Shown: positions 1 to 11,953, counted from the first letter of the stretch. The stretch: 64,000 nt of DNA from Phallus indusiatus (GCA_027605045.1 JAQFWX010000007.1:248001-312000); one strand, 5' to 3'. Numbers and translations: made by a program. The notes: generated from the letters alone by a model not told the origin.

Positions 1-370
1 GATACGGAGGTTTCACCGTTGATGAGTTATGACGTCCTTGTATGATTTCCGTCGTTTGAGCATTATTTGTATTCCCTATGCATATTGAGAGGGACATTCA
101 CACGACAAGTGTTCAAATAATCAACCTAACGTTTTGGATTGTCAAGTGTTTTGAGGGCAACTTATAAATATAACTTTTATTGGTTTTGAGATGACTGATT
201 GATTAAATAGACCGACTCTCGTGCATGAGTCAAACCCGTTTTTCGGGCGGAAATTTGAGATAACATTATCTTTATGCGAAAAACTAATATTTCGGAATCC
301 AACGAGGACCCGAAAGGTATATGTACGAAATGTACAATTTTGACAAGGTATTTGACCTTTTGTTCGGGAA
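1..370. other. intergenic, nothing recognised
   Basis: This is the stretch downstream of the minus-strand ceramidase. It is AT-rich and I see no supported reading frame or repeat in it. Confidence 0.5.
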
Positions 371-1755
371 TTAAAGTCGTTTGGTTTTTGTTCTCACGAT
401 ATGGGGAAGACCGAAATTATATTCAATCTTGAAGCTGCTTTCGCCTTCTTCAACGCTCAAGACCCTATACAGAAAATGTCGTCAGTTGCGGAGTAACCAC
501 AGAATACAGTTTTGGCGACAGACAAATCTATATGAAAAAACGTTAATAGAAGTGGAAAAGCTAGCTTCAACTATTACTTACAGTGTTGGCCAACAGCCAT
601 CAAATAGCTACCGAACCCCTATTATTTTGTTAGCACAAATTCAAGCCAGTGATAACAGCCATACAGTGAACAAGTGCCACCACGAATGCCCTGTCACAAT
701 GTCCACGCGAAAAGTTAGCCCGGCGATCCATAAGCGCATTGTTTTATTGTTGAGAGAGACGTCACATACCCTCTAGGAGAAACGCGGCTGGCCAACCGAT
801 TATATTCTTCCATTGACGGATATACCCACAAAATATATTATCGATGTTCCATATAAGGAACGCAAAAACAAAACTGGAACCTCCGCTCCAAAAGAGCTTG
901 ACGACTTGTGCTTGGAGATCTTCACTTAGGGGTGCAATTTTCTGACGCCGCAGGGTCATAACACGATACGCGTTCAAAAACAACACACTAGCGAAGAACG
1001 CTTGATGGTATGTTGGGTCACGGTAAACTAAAGAACTGTGCACCAGTTAGTTTGAGGAAAATCCGAGAGATGGAGGGACTTACTAAGATAAAGCAAATAC
1101 AATATCGACTATAATACCAAAAATGGCCAAGTTTTTTGTTCTTTGAGGATTTTTTTGGCCTGGAGCGGTTTGAAATAGAACAAAGGAGGCATGGGTTGCG
1201 GATAAGCTTAGAAGTATTTGCTAGGTGAGCGGACACGGCATGGTAAGAGGCCACCCAAGAAAAGAAATACTGCTTACACCCTACACACCAACCGTTACCA
1301 AAAGAAAACAGAGAGTAACTAAAAATAACGCACATTGGCAATTCATCCGCTAACTGAGCTTCATACAGCAACGATCCATGAAATGCAGCGCTTCCCAAAC
1401 CAACCAGTAGGATAAACTATAAAACGAGATGAGCCACACGTTCTAGCCAAGAAAGAAGGAAACACCCTCCATACAAGATAATCGTTCCTCAAAAGGGAAG
1501 GTAATGATTCTTGTTTACAACGCCAATAACCATAAACCGATAAAGTTATAATGAAAATATTTGATACAGTGTTTGCCAATTCCGCGATATATGGCGAAAA
1601 CTGGTAGTTATACTGTTCGGCAGAGAAAAAAGTTGTAAGCGATAAGGCTAAGAATAAGAAGATCGACATACTTCACACCAATCCAAAGTGGATGTAACAT
1701 TTCCCCAGAACGGGGTGTGTCTGGTAACATAGGTGAGGTCGATGTGCGAAGTCAT
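371..1755 (-). CDS. alkaline ceramidase (multi-pass membrane hydrolase)
   Basis: Members of this family hydrolyse (phyto)ceramide to a sphingoid base and fatty acid in ER/Golgi membranes. Exon 1 (1755-1672) encodes the N-terminal FWG..TSTLDWCE motif. A 59-bp phase-0 intron leads to exon 2 at 1612, encoding YNYQFSPYIAELANTVSN. Later exons encode LLYEAQLADELPM, FLIWNIDNIFC and HSWWHLFTGFGSYL, so the conserved histidine and aspartate motifs of the family are present in order. The C-terminus YNFGLPHIVR ends at TAA 371-373. The ATG at 1755 is the only start in frame with exon 1. Splicing of the last intron (about 430-590) is unresolved: the obvious donor/acceptor pairs leave a phase mismatch, and only a 4-nt exon or a weak donor keeps the frame. 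Function is inferred from family motifs. Confidence 0.85.
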
Positions 1756-2220
1756 GAGAATCCCTGAGAAAGAGCTGTCATTAGACGGCGGCCACTAGGA
1801 TCCGTTCCAGCGGGAAACAAAGTTCTAGCCGAGACAAAAAAAAAAGGTTTGATCTCGAGATGTTGTACTGTGCAGAGCTATATTTGCTGACTTTGAGATG
1901 GAAAAGTGAAATAAAAGGATTGTTTTACAGAGCAGAACAGTGTTAGTAGCACTTGATTAGGACGCGAAATTTCGCAAGAGCGGGCTCTTTATTTGCGCTT
2001 GTGTGTGAATGTGGGTCCATTGTATTGGTGGTGCACACACAACATGAAGCTGCACTCGGACTCGTCGGACAGCGTCCATTCCAGCGGACATTGGCAACAT
2101 CTTGGCAAAATGGAATAAGTCTCGAGCTAGAGAAAGCTGCAGAAATTTTTTGGAGACACTGAAAAGAAGAAAAAATCACCAACAACAACTGTCTCGATTT
2201 TTCGGACCTTCCATAATTCG
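1756..2220. other. intergenic, nothing recognised
   Basis: This is the 5' side of the ceramidase gene. It contains a short A-run and overlapping small frames on both strands, none of which resembles a known family. Confidence 0.4.
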
Positions 2221-2794
2221 TCATGGCCGCGAAGGCACATCTCGACACTCTTGCATCTTTAGCTCATCGAACTTGGACAGCGACAACCAGTTGAGCTCGT
2301 CGTGCAGGTCATCGCTCACACGATCAGAATTGTCGAAGGCGCTGTGACACAATTGCCTTTACATAAAGACGTATACACCGATTGGTCTTCCTTTCCGATT
2401 CTTCAAGTTCGCCCAATGAATGCCAATACATATCTTTCATGGACCTTGTTTTCTTCTTTTTCTCCCATTCATTCCGGAAACCAATTTCAAAATCTAGAAA
2501 TCCATTTCCCAAATTCGCCGGTTGAAGTCTAGTCGAGTCGAAAGTACTTACTTACTTGCGTGCGTTAGCCGTAATATTGGAGTAATGTAAGTCCTGCCTC
2601 TTCTCCCGAGACAAAACGGTGAAAATGAAATACCTGTTTATAACAATATTTAACCCGAGCGCTGTGCCATTTAAGTTATCACAATCAACCGAGTTTCGGA
2701 TAGTTCCTCGATGCAGTCGGGCGCACAGCATGGCTTTAGCTTGACCACCAGGATCCTCCTTGTAAGGAATAGAATCCCAACTTAGACGAATCAA
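2221..2794 (-). CDS. possible small multi-exon gene, unknown function
   Basis: I do not recognise this gene. Three minus-strand pieces look like exons. The first (about 2780-2697) carries AKAMLCARLHRGTIRNS and can splice over a 56-bp intron into a piece reading VFHFHRFVSGEEAGLTLLQ. A third (about 2490-2390) carries HSLGELEESERKTNR and splices at a GTGTAT donor and CACAG acceptor into a charged tail ending at TGA 2221-2223. The join between the second and third pieces is not resolved in frame, so the model may be two genes, a broken gene or chance frames. The charged, helix-like tail and the good 3' splice pair are the only positive evidence. Confidence 0.28.
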
Positions 2795-3117
2795 TGAAAT
2801 AAAGCCGTTGGTCGTGCACCGTCTATCATAACGGGGCGCAAAAGCGGACTAGCATGATATATACGGTCGTCCTACTTGGGCTAGCTGTACTCGCCGCGTA
2901 CCAAATTGCATCCGAAAGCGAAATTAGTCAGACACTTTTTTACTGATATGTGTTGTTTCTTTTTTAGAACCTTCCGCGACCGTCAGTGGCTTTAAAATAT
3001 ATATACCATATGCCACACATGGAAATACGACCGGCAAAGCGAGACTAGAAAATTTCTTTTCTTTTCTGTTCTTCCTTTCTTTCTCCTTGGATCTGTTGCT
3101 ACTTGTATCTTGGGCTA
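2795..3117. other. intergenic, presumed promoter region
   Basis: Upstream of the DUF6533 gene. A 148-codon minus-strand frame runs through here but has no family resemblance and overlaps the + strand first exon. Confidence 0.35.
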
Positions 3118-4723
3118 ATGTTAGACCATTCGCATTCGTATATGTTGCCTTCTTCTGTGCCCTACCATGTGTCATCTCACTACTTGGGAGGTAAGAGAAT
3201 GTGCTTCTTTTATACAAAAAAATTTCCCTTCTGAGCACGTATGTTTTGCAGTTGCCGCCCTCACGCTCTTTGGTTACGACATCTGTTGAGTTATTGCTGT
3301 CAATCACAAACAAAAAAAAGCTCATTTCTTTGATCTCAGTTTTGACACTTGACGATGAGGTTTGTATCATTCTTCTTGAGTTAACTGTTTTTCACTAAGC
3401 GCCCCACGCAGATCAAGTACTTGTGGAGAGGATCATCGTTCACCTGGACCGACATTCTCTATTTCCTGGCAAGTCTTGCTGAAACGCCTTGTCAAAAACG
3501 GCTATTATTAAACAATGTTCTTTATGTTCTCAGAATCGCTATTATTCTTTGTCGGTCATGGTCTTAAACACCTTCGGTAATATTGTCGGCTTCAAATTCG
3601 GTATTGTGACTTATTTTCCCCTATTAGCGATTCTTCTACCAGCTCCATCAGTAAAAGTATGTTCCTTTCGAAGCCTTCTGTTCTCTGTATATGCTGACGA
3701 TTACACTTTAGTTGCAAGTAACAATTTCTCGTTTTTTTTTTCTTCAGGTTGCTCAACCACTGGCTTAAATATGTAGCTGTCTTTTCGCGACGCGTTGGAG
3801 CGGCTTGGGAAGTGTCCTCGTCAAAGTTCCATTAGATAGTGAGTGAAAACTACATCTCCCTTACAAGTCGTCCATTCACACCCACGAAAAACAAACAGTT
3901 TGGCTTCTTATCAAAATATACGCGATGTGGAACTGCAACAGAAAAGTGCTTACCTTTCTCTTAACCCTGCTTGTCGGAAATGTGGTCGGCTCTTTGACAT
4001 ATCAACTACTAATATACAGGGTGAATTAGTTCTTCTACTTCTTTCCTAGCGGTATATTCACTGTTTTGAAGCGGTTCATCCTCATTTATATTCCAACATC
4101 GCAAAGGTTACCGGGAAACACGGGATGTGCCGTTTTCCATGCAGGCGGCCGTTTTTGGGTAATTTTCGCACTGTCGTTGACTTATGAACGTGAGATTCTC
4201 AAAAATTTACATGCTCTCAACGTATTAAAGTTAAACATCCCTTCTTCAGTGGTCATTGTTATATTCACTATCGTTTGGGCAATTCTGCAATTCCGGGATG
4301 GATTAGCAAGACGGCATTCTCCCTGGCCAATTCCCTTTATAAGACTGGTGTCATATACTTCGCGATCATGGCTTCTGTCATGGCATTCATGTCAGCTACT
4401 GGGATTACACCAGTAAGCTATTCCGCGAAAATGTTATTTGATTTTTGATTAGACTAACACGTTGATAGCTAAACAAGGTTATTCTACCATCGCAGTTCGT
4501 CATCATTGTCGCTTCCTTCTTCTATTAGTTTTATGAAGAACCCTGAAATAGGCTATTGTGTGCAATGGTATCAACTATTGGAGCAAGAACAATGCTGAGT
4601 ATCCACAAAGTGCATCTATGCGAAAATCATTTATCGGTACCTTCGGATTTAATGACCTCGGACATATCGATACGCGTCGGAAGCCCGTCTCCAACGCCCG
4701 TTCCTTGTCATTCAATTGTTTGA
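3118..4723 (+). CDS. DUF6533 domain seven-helix membrane protein
   Basis: DUF6533 proteins are a large basidiomycete family of unknown function with about seven membrane helices. Exon 1 (3118-3190) joins over a 60-bp intron to a piece reading LTLFGYDI, then LTLDDE, then IKYLWRGSSFTWTDILYF, which is the DUF6533 signature. Later exons encode NRYYSLSVMVLNTFGNI, LLIKIYAMWNCNRKVLTFLL, and helices ending in SATGITP. The last exon reads GARTMLSIHKVHLCENHL and ends at TGA 4721-4723. The ATG at 3118 is chosen because exon 1 runs in phase into the DUF6533 core. The intron at 3469-3533 is GC-AG, with a GCAAGT donor and CTCAG acceptor. Exons between about 3650 and 3900 are less certain. There are no physical neighbours that suggest a role. 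Confidence 0.82.
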
Positions 4724-5074
4724 AATGGATACACCTTCCTTTCATCTCATGTCAAGTGGAGCTATTATTAGCGTGTTTCAAAACAATATAGTAGGTTGAA
4801 GCTGCCAGAAGGTTTATTCAAACCTCTGCTTACCGCGGCGATAATAATTGAACTGCATAGTAGCCTAGTGTATGTTACATTGGAGAGGGGGTATTCTTTT
4901 GGGTAGGTGTTGTATTGTAATTTTAGATGACATGTACTATGTATGACAATGGATGAAATACACGAGCATCCCGATTTGAAGAATGTGTGAACCAATGTTC
5001 TGGTCGTGAAGTGCTTGTCGAGGCGGCAATTTTGAATTGTGTTTTATATTCAGATTCTAAACTTTCCGAAATGG
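4724..5074. other. intergenic between convergent genes
   Basis: Shared 3' region of the + strand DUF6533 gene and the - strand Tse2-like gene. Nothing else is recognised. Confidence 0.4.
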
Positions 5075-5805
5075 CTAAATCGAGAAAGTATATTCAGCGT
5101 CAAATTTCTCTTTATCTAATATACGAGCATTAGATGTTAAGAAATCTGTTAGTTCATCGTTCAATTCTAAAAGAAAACGTTGCACGGCTTAGTCAAGGAA
5201 CGAAAAATAATTTTGTAGTCGCGTACCTTCCAGCGTCATAGGGCGTGTACATTGTATTGAAAAATGGTCCGAATGTTCGTGTAGAATTGTCAATGTGGGC
5301 GGTAAAGATGTTCCTAAACGTGAGTCAATAATCGGAGAGTCTGTTGTCCCCGTTTATATTCAAACCTTTGGGTATGACAAACACTAATGTATTGGTTCCA
5401 CTAAAGTTCCGGACAATTTCTCGAAACGTGGGTGACGTTGGCTTTCTCATCGAGCATCCATTCGGGCCTATAACACTAGTATATTAGATTGCCAAATCCA
5501 GAGACCTCCACTCAACGCGCACCAATAAAATAATCGCCCTGAGCAGGATGCACTTTCCCGTCTTTCAGTTTCAAATCATAGGTAAATCTCTTCATTTTGA
5601 CCTGTGTCTCGTAATCCCGTAATCTAACATGTTTCCCAGACTGAACGCGTGCAAGGTCAATAGGAATTTGGTCTGTGTATCGTGCAATGAGCGGCCTACT
5701 CGGCGAGCATCGTGTTGATGTTATACTGATATTCCTTGAAAACACGGAAGCACCAATAGCGTACTGGCGAGAACAAGAGCGCAAGGAGGCGAATGCAGCA
5801 GCCAT
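5075..5805 (-). CDS. mitochondrial-type protein with Tse2-like ADP-ribosyltransferase fold
   Basis: Exon 1 (5805-5523) starts with a Ser/Arg-rich, acid-poor sequence typical of a mitochondrial presequence, then IPIDLARVQSGKHVRLRD. A 55-bp intron leads to exon 2 (5467-5366) with GPNGCSMRKP. Exon 3 (5313-5227) carries LHEHSDHFSIQCTRPMTLE. These blocks match my knowledge of the fungal family that Pfam describes as Tse2-type ADP-ribosyltransferase. Enzymatic activity in fungal members is not established. The final exon has a problem: the near acceptor puts one extra A in the frame and gives an early stop. An acceptor at 5146 (exon 5145-5075) keeps the frame to TAG 5075 but skips about seven residues. 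It is divergently transcribed from the kinase with only 132 bp between the starts. Confidence 0.72.
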
Positions 5806-5937
5806 TCGACTTTTTATGTAAAAAAGATAAAAGGCGTGACAACCAATATGTGACAGTGTGACCGATTAACTTCCCTGACTAAGCTTTACCACACTGCACG
5901 ACTCTGACGACAACGACAACGAACAACGAAAACGACG
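5806..5937. promoter_or_regulatory. short divergent promoter region
   Basis: The two ATGs of the Tse2-like gene (-) and the IKS1-like kinase (+) are separated by 132 bp, so both core promoters must lie here. A CGA/ACGAC-rich leader precedes the kinase ATG. No clear TATA box is seen. Confidence 0.5.
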
Positions 5938-8819
5938 ATGAGCTCGTCGTATTCGCCAGAACCTGCGATGTCAATGTCGCCACCGCCTTCTTCACCCCGC
6001 AGAGAACTTATACCGATTCTTCATGCCTCCCACCAAGTCGTGCTCTACAATCCCACCTCCCACGCTGTCTCAATCCGCGAACATTCCCCAGTCGGAGCCG
6101 TCGTCCCTGTCAAATCCGCAAGCAGAGCTCTTTTCTGTCCGTACTGCGATCGTCCATTTGATGACGACGACGATGTCGGCGCTGACGGTCAATCCGCAGG
6201 ACGGGGACGACCAGGAAACGGCGTCTCATCCCGTGGATTCAACTCTAGTCGCGCGCATAATTACTTTCAGCTTTTGGAAATCTCAAATGAATCGTCGAGG
6301 CCTTCAACACCTTTTGTTGCGAGGTCGCCGGATGTTAATGGTGCTGCCTATTCGGCTGGTTCTTCAACGCGCTCAGTAGGAGGAGGAGGAGGAGCCCCTG
6401 CTACTGCGATTCATTCTGAAAATATGGCTGAAGGTTATTTCTCGGCTTTCTTCAGAGAAGAATGTAGGCTTGGGATGGGTGCGAATGGGAGTGTGTATTT
6501 GTGTCAGGTTGGCAAGCAAATCACAGTCGTTGTTTCATTGTCTGATTCGCTTTCTCGGTGTTGTAGCACGTGCTACACGGAAACCATTTGGGTATGATCT
6601 ACAATTGATGAGCTATGTGTCTTGTTTAATAATTGTATTTTGTTTGTACGTACAAAGGTCGATTCGCTGTGAAAAAGATCGCTGTTGGACAATCACAAGA
6701 CTATCTCGTGAATGCACTACGTGAAGTAAGTCATTCACATGACCATAGATCATAAACGTGTTAAAAGTTGGCTATGATAGGTCCGTCTATTAGAAACTCT
6801 ACATCACCCAAACATTGTCATATACCACCATTCCTGGCTCGAAACATGTCAATTCTCAACTTTCGGACCGCCTGTTCCAACGCTATTGTAAGTTCTTCCA
6901 CTCACATATGCACATTCTTCGCATTCTAAATCACACCATCATCAAGCGTATTAATGCAATGGGCTGAAGGCGGAAGCCTAGATGATTTCATCCGAATGCG
7001 ACTCGGAATACCCGTCTCACAATCTACATTGAACGCCAGCGGACAATTGCAAATGCAAGACAGCGAGGAGGAGCCAAGATCGCGGTCTGCTCGTATTAGA
7101 GCTTTCCGCGCTGCACAGGCCCGTCCTGAGGTACGGCGTGCGCAGCGGAGTGATAGTCAGCAGGCAGAACGCGGTCGGGCGATTCATTTTCTGAATGCAA
7201 TGGAAGTTAAGAGTATATTCAACGATGTTGTGTCCGGGTTGGGATTTCTGGTATGCAAAACGCTGTTTTCGTTCTTAAAGAGTCTTTTTCCTTACCACTT
7301 CGTTCCACTTGTTATAGCACGCGAAGTCGACCTTGCATCTGGATTTGAAGCCTGGGAATGTCTTATTGACGTACGACGAAGGCAGATTAATGTGAATCTT
7401 TAGTTCTTTCGTCACAATTCACAATCTCATATCCGTTCATTCTTCACAGTCCACGTGCGATGCTATCGGATTTCGGTACATATCAAGACATGTTGCGCCC
7501 GCACCGTGCAAGGACCGGCATAACCGGAACGTCAGTACTAGCAGTGCCTCGTTCAAATAACCTAGCAGAGCTGAGACTATTATCTAGATTGGAATATACA
7601 GCTCCAGAGTCACTTTCAATCGAGACAAGACCGTCTTCTAAAGCCGACATGTGGTCTCTCGGGATGATCTTGCATATCCTCTTGTTCTTCCGCCTGCCGT
7701 ACGATCATGTCGAGGATAGCGATATATCAAAACTGGAACGAGAAGTTCTCAACTACAAAGGGTAAGGAAGGAACTGCCTATGTTCCTTTGAGAGAAAGCT
7801 GAGCTGCTGTTTTAGATTCAAGCCTTCTTTGGAAGTAACGGCAGCATGTAAACGGCGTGGCGTTCCACGGCAAGCACTAATAGTCTTAGAAGAACTATTA
7901 GCTATTAATCCTCGTGCTCGTCCGAGTTGTGAACAGATTCTTTCAGTTCTTCGGGAAGGAAAGGTTCGTCTTTTGATCCGTGTTATACCTGGGTGAATAG
8001 AATACCAACGCACATTTCTAGTTGGACCCGCTCAACCGCGACAGCATATCAGATGAAGAACGCAACTCACTTGTACCGGTGGTATCACCCCAAGCCCATA
8101 CCCATACCCATCACAACAACGTTCACATACACGGGCTCGGTAGTTCATCATCACACTCCTCATTACTCTCACCACTCTCACCACCCCCACTTCTTCGCGC
8201 CATTCGAATACACCGACACGATTCCGATTCCGCCACCAATTCAAGTTTAAGCTCGGACGCTGATTCGAGCTCGTACGACGAGTTAGGGATGGATTGGGAG
8301 AGGAGAACGAAACCAAAAACGAAACCGTTGTTGTCGCTTCCTGCACCACCGTCGCCGTCTCCACCGCCTGAACTAGAGTCGGAATCGGATTTGGAATTGA
8401 AAGCAAAGTCGTCAAAGTCGAGGTTTATGGTGTATTCGCGTCGGATGGGCGAGTGGATGGATGCGAAGGTGTTGGGCCCGTTGCAGGTGGTCATACCTTC
8501 GCCTGTGACTCGGTTGGTTAGGGAGGTGTATCAGCAGCATTATGGGAAGTTGTTCAAGTCTAGTGTATTACTTCTGAAGGTGAGACTGGGGGAGAAAGGG
8601 GCACTTTCTTTATAAGTGTTGCTGACGTCTTTTTCTGGGTAGATTATGAGTCTATCTCAGCTATGTCGAGTTGTTCCCGCGCGGCCTATTGTTCTATGCG
8701 GTGTCGTCATTCTCGCCATTCTGGATATGTGGACCGATAGATTCAGTACGTCTGCTGCTTTGGGGCTTTTGCATCTAGGAATTCTGGGGTTGGGGAGGAG
8801 TCGGTGTTGTATGTACTGA
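5938..8819 (+). CDS. IKS1: IKS1-like serine/threonine protein kinase
   Basis: Exon 1 (5938-6507) encodes a Pro/Ser-rich start, ILHASHQVVLYNPTSHAVSI, a CPYCDRPF zinc-like pair of cysteines and the glycine loop LGMGANGSVYLCQ. A 25-nt exon (6567-6591) and the exon from 6658 give RFAVKKIAVGQSQ with the catalytic Lys. Then follow MQWAEGGSLDDF, HLDLKPGNVLL (catalytic loop), MLSDFG (Mg-binding), EYTAPES and SKADMWSLGMILHILLF. All kinase landmarks are present. The layout, including the MQWAEGG block and the long insert before the catalytic loop, is that of the fungal IKS group. The C-terminus has Ser/His-rich low complexity and ends with a hydrophobic segment (PIVLCGVVILAILDM), suggesting a membrane tail. 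Stop TGA 8817-8819. Substrates are not known. Confidence 0.9.
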
Positions 8820-9533
8820 TTGCAGATTTGTTTGGGGATGAGGAAAAGGAAAAAAAAACCGGGATGGTTCATTGGGCGTTGCCCTCTTTTGTTGCTGGGA
8901 GTTGGTTGGAGGACTGGAATTCTCGTGTCTCTCTATTTTCTGTCAAGTTTGTATTTTTATTGTAGTATCATTCGCATATGGTTCGTTTGTTGTTGTTGTT
9001 GTCGCATCAGGATGCCCTACCTCTCATTCTTATCACATTTTCATTTCATTTTACTCCATATCATTTTCGTCTCCGTCTGGTTTTCATTTGTTATCTCCAA
9101 ACATCATGCATATCCAATTTACCTATATATGGCATTATGATTCAATATAACTTTGCTTTGTTTTGTTTTGTTTGTTCTGTGAATTGTGGGGGTATGAAAA
9201 GAGCGTGCAGTGTTTATTAAAAGAGTGTGGGCATTGCGGCTGATTGATCTTATGATATACAGCTACAAGTAAAAGTCTCTTGGAAAGAGAAAAATGAACA
9301 AGAAGTGTGAGATAGAATGAAACCAATGTCCAGTGAAATAGGAAGAAGTGAAGATGAGAACAGGGTTGGTCATAGAGGGTAAAAGGTTGGTAGGTAAAAA
9401 GTCAAAGTCAAGAAAAAGCAAGCGGATATGACAGTCGTTTTTTTTGCTACTCCGTAGTTATTGAGTCCCGACTATATCGTGTAACTCCTTTTTCTTTCCG
9501 TCCGGGCAAAAATCATCATTCCAGTGTATTTTT
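8820..9533. other. convergent 3' regions
   Basis: T-rich 3' flank of the kinase followed by the 3' flank of the minus-strand GPI protein. Overlapping hydrophobic + frames at 8820-9220 are T-run artefacts. No gene is seen. Confidence 0.5.
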
Positions 9534-10445
9534 TTAAAACAAGGTAACGGCTACACCCGCAACACCAGCGAGAGCGACACCCATCTTCTGAACACCCGAA
9601 AACGAGAACGACGAAGCAGCGCCGTTCTTGTTAGGGCTTGTGCTGTTCGACGAGCCTGATTGTTGGGGTGATCCGGATCCGGTTGATGTTGGGCCTGAGT
9701 CGGAGGATGTGGTGACGGTTGCGTAAGCTGATCCTTGAGGCATTACTTCAAACTCCCCGGATATGGCGACGACCTAAAAGAAGAGGTAAATGGTTGAAAG
9801 TCAAAGCAAAGTAGGATGAGATTATATACTTCGGCGCTGGTAGAGTCGGTGAAGAACATCTGGTAGCCGGATGCAGGGGGTAAGTTGGTAGGCGTGAAAG
9901 ACTTTGAACAGTCAAAGCTGGGTACTATTTATGAATTCAGTGAGGGGTCGATAGTTTGTTGTGCTTTATTTTCTTTACCTGCGCCGAGAACTGTCAGGTT
10001 TCCAATCAAAACGCTTTGATCTTTGTTGTTCACGATCATGTTAAGCACTGGAAAATCTGATGAGTTGAATTCGTTGTTGAGTTGAAATAGGATTACGTAC
10101 AAGGATGGGCTTGTGAAACTGGTCCGGTGCATGGACCCCACTAGAAGAAACGAGACCGTGAATAAATCAAGTTGGTTTCACGAAAAAAAAAGCCTCAGGA
10201 CGGACGTACAGAGATAGTGTTAAGACTATCGGCAACTGTAACAGAGAAAGATTAAAAAGAAACGAAATTGCAAAGAGAAAAATACAACATACCAAACCTA
10301 ATGAGGACAGCGATCAACGACTCGTTTCGGCGATGACTGAGATGACTACTCACCAAATTTGCGGACTGGGGGCTGTGATGTTGATCGGCAAGCTTTGAGC
10401 AGCAGCGAGGGTCAAAAGAGAAAAGCCTAAAATTTTGGAGAACAT
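9534..10445 (-). CDS. KRE9/KNH-like Ser/Thr-rich GPI-anchored protein
   Basis: The ATG at 10445 opens a signal peptide (MFSKILGFSLLTLAAAQ). It is followed by LPINITAPSP and, in later exons, TSPSLYVILFQ and VLNMIVNNKDQSVL. This is the beta-sandwich domain of the yeast cell wall synthesis KRE9/KNH1-like family. The last exon (from about 9743) is Ser/Thr/Gly-rich and ends in a hydrophobic tail MGVALAGVAGVAVTLF, the usual signal for GPI attachment. The product is expected at the cell surface or in the wall. At least four short introns interrupt it. Internal exon edges near 9780-10250 are approximate. Family identification is by layout and motif, not by a search. Confidence 0.78.
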
Positions 10446-10803
10446 GATGGTTTGGAGTAGAAGAAGACGACGAAAAGAAAGGATTGACGGGTGCGGGTGG
10501 TGATGACGAGACCAGGGAAAAAAACACGAACGACAACGACGAACGGAGGGAAAAAAAACGTTGGCTTGGCGAGACAACGAGTGTTTGGCGGGAACAAATT
10601 TTATTTCTGGCGGAGCTTTAAATTTGTGAGAGTTAATCCCCCGCATGCCAATCAAACATCAAAAAGATAAGTATAAAAACACAGCCAACTTTATTTATTT
10701 ATTCGTTCATTCAACCTCGAGCACAAATACAACATTGCTGGTAAAAGTCTTGGTTTAGATAAGGGAAAGTATATAAGGAAAAGAAGAAGTAGTGGGGAGA
10801 AGT

Positions 10804-11709
10804 TTAGATGGTGCCAGAAGCGGTGATCTTGACTGGTTTCTTAGGAGTACCAGCTTGGGAACCTTGGGCTTCGATGGCTTTGACAATCTTGTGGGAGAAA
10901 CATTGGAACAAGGAACTAACAAGGAATGCATAATTTAAGACTTACATCCATGCCTTCGACGACCTCACCGAACACGACGTGCTTGCCATCGAGCCACTAG
11001 TAATAGTGTGAGTGCATGTGATAACAATGGAAAAAGACAGAGAGACATACAGAGGTAACAACGGTTGTGATGAAGAACTGTGGAATTGGAAAATCAGTAC
11101 AGCCACCCCGTGCACCGAATTGATACTTACCTGAGATCCGTTGGTGTTGGGACCAGCGTTGGCCATAGAAAGGAGACCTGGCTTTTCGTGCTTTAATTTG
11201 AAGTTCTCATCTAAGAAAAAAAGAAGAAAGTTAATATTCAATCCCGAATTCGATACATGTGATGCGTTCTGGAACATACCGGCGAACTTGTTACCATAAA
11301 TCGATTTACCACCGGTACCATTGTGGTTAGTAAAGTCACCACCTATTCGCCAAATAACCTTGAGAAAACACCAGCCTCTTTCGGAAGAATATTACTTTAC
11401 CTTGCAACATGAACTGCGCGAGAAGAAAAAAAAAACCATTAGATCGGTTACACTTCATTATTCTCCTACGAAGTACATACTTGAGGAATAATACGGTGGA
11501 ACCCAGAACCTGAATAACCATATCCATTCGCTCCAGTTGCCAGTTGACGGAAATTCTCAGCGGTCTTTGGGACAACATCGTCGTAAAGTTTGAAGATGAT
11601 TTTACCGCTGAGAAAAGAGACATCAATGTACAGCGGCGAGTGACGTTGCTTAAATGTATACGCACGCAGGTTTGCCGTCAATGCTAATGTCAAAGTATAC
11701 GTTGGACAT
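10804..11709 (-). CDS. CPR1: cyclophilin-type peptidyl-prolyl cis-trans isomerase
   Basis: Single-domain cyclophilin of about 163 residues. Exon 1 ([15 protein letters not shown]) starts at 11709. Next come [20 protein letters not shown] and [10 protein letters not shown], holding the catalytic Arg of the FHRIIP motif. Then [45 protein letters not shown] and [12 protein letters not shown], with the conserved Trp that binds cyclosporin in the family. It ends at TAA 10804. Short introns separate nearly every motif, as is usual for basidiomycete cyclophilins. No signal peptide or organelle signal is visible, so a cytosolic protein-folding role is inferred. It is the best conserved gene in the window. 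Confidence 0.95.
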
Positions 11710-11953
11710 GATGTACTTGTAGTAGTAGTAGCAGCAGTAGTAGTAGTTGATAGTCCAAATGTTTCTGCCGAGACGATGCCTCTTTTGAATTGTTCGTAAT
11801 AGTCGGAGCTTGAATTGATCTCATCGATAATCGTCATATCTAAAATTATGTCAGCAACGTAGGCGCTTGGGCGCTTGTGCGTTTCGCGATGACGAGATGG
11901 CAATACACACAGAGCCAAAGTATACATCTCATCGTACCACCTTTTTTCCCATG

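Noticed and set aside
2924..3370. 148-codon minus-strand frame opposite the DUF6533 gene start
   Set aside because: Low-complexity Lys/Glu/Ser sequence overlapping a well-supported + strand exon chain.
8032..8494. Minus-strand frames opposite the kinase C-terminal region
   Set aside because: They are shadows of the His/Ser/Pro-rich coding sequence of the IKS1-like kinase.
8820..9220. Hydrophobic + strand frames after the kinase stop
   Set aside because: T-rich 3' flank translates into Phe/Ser/Cys runs. There is no start context, splice logic or homology.
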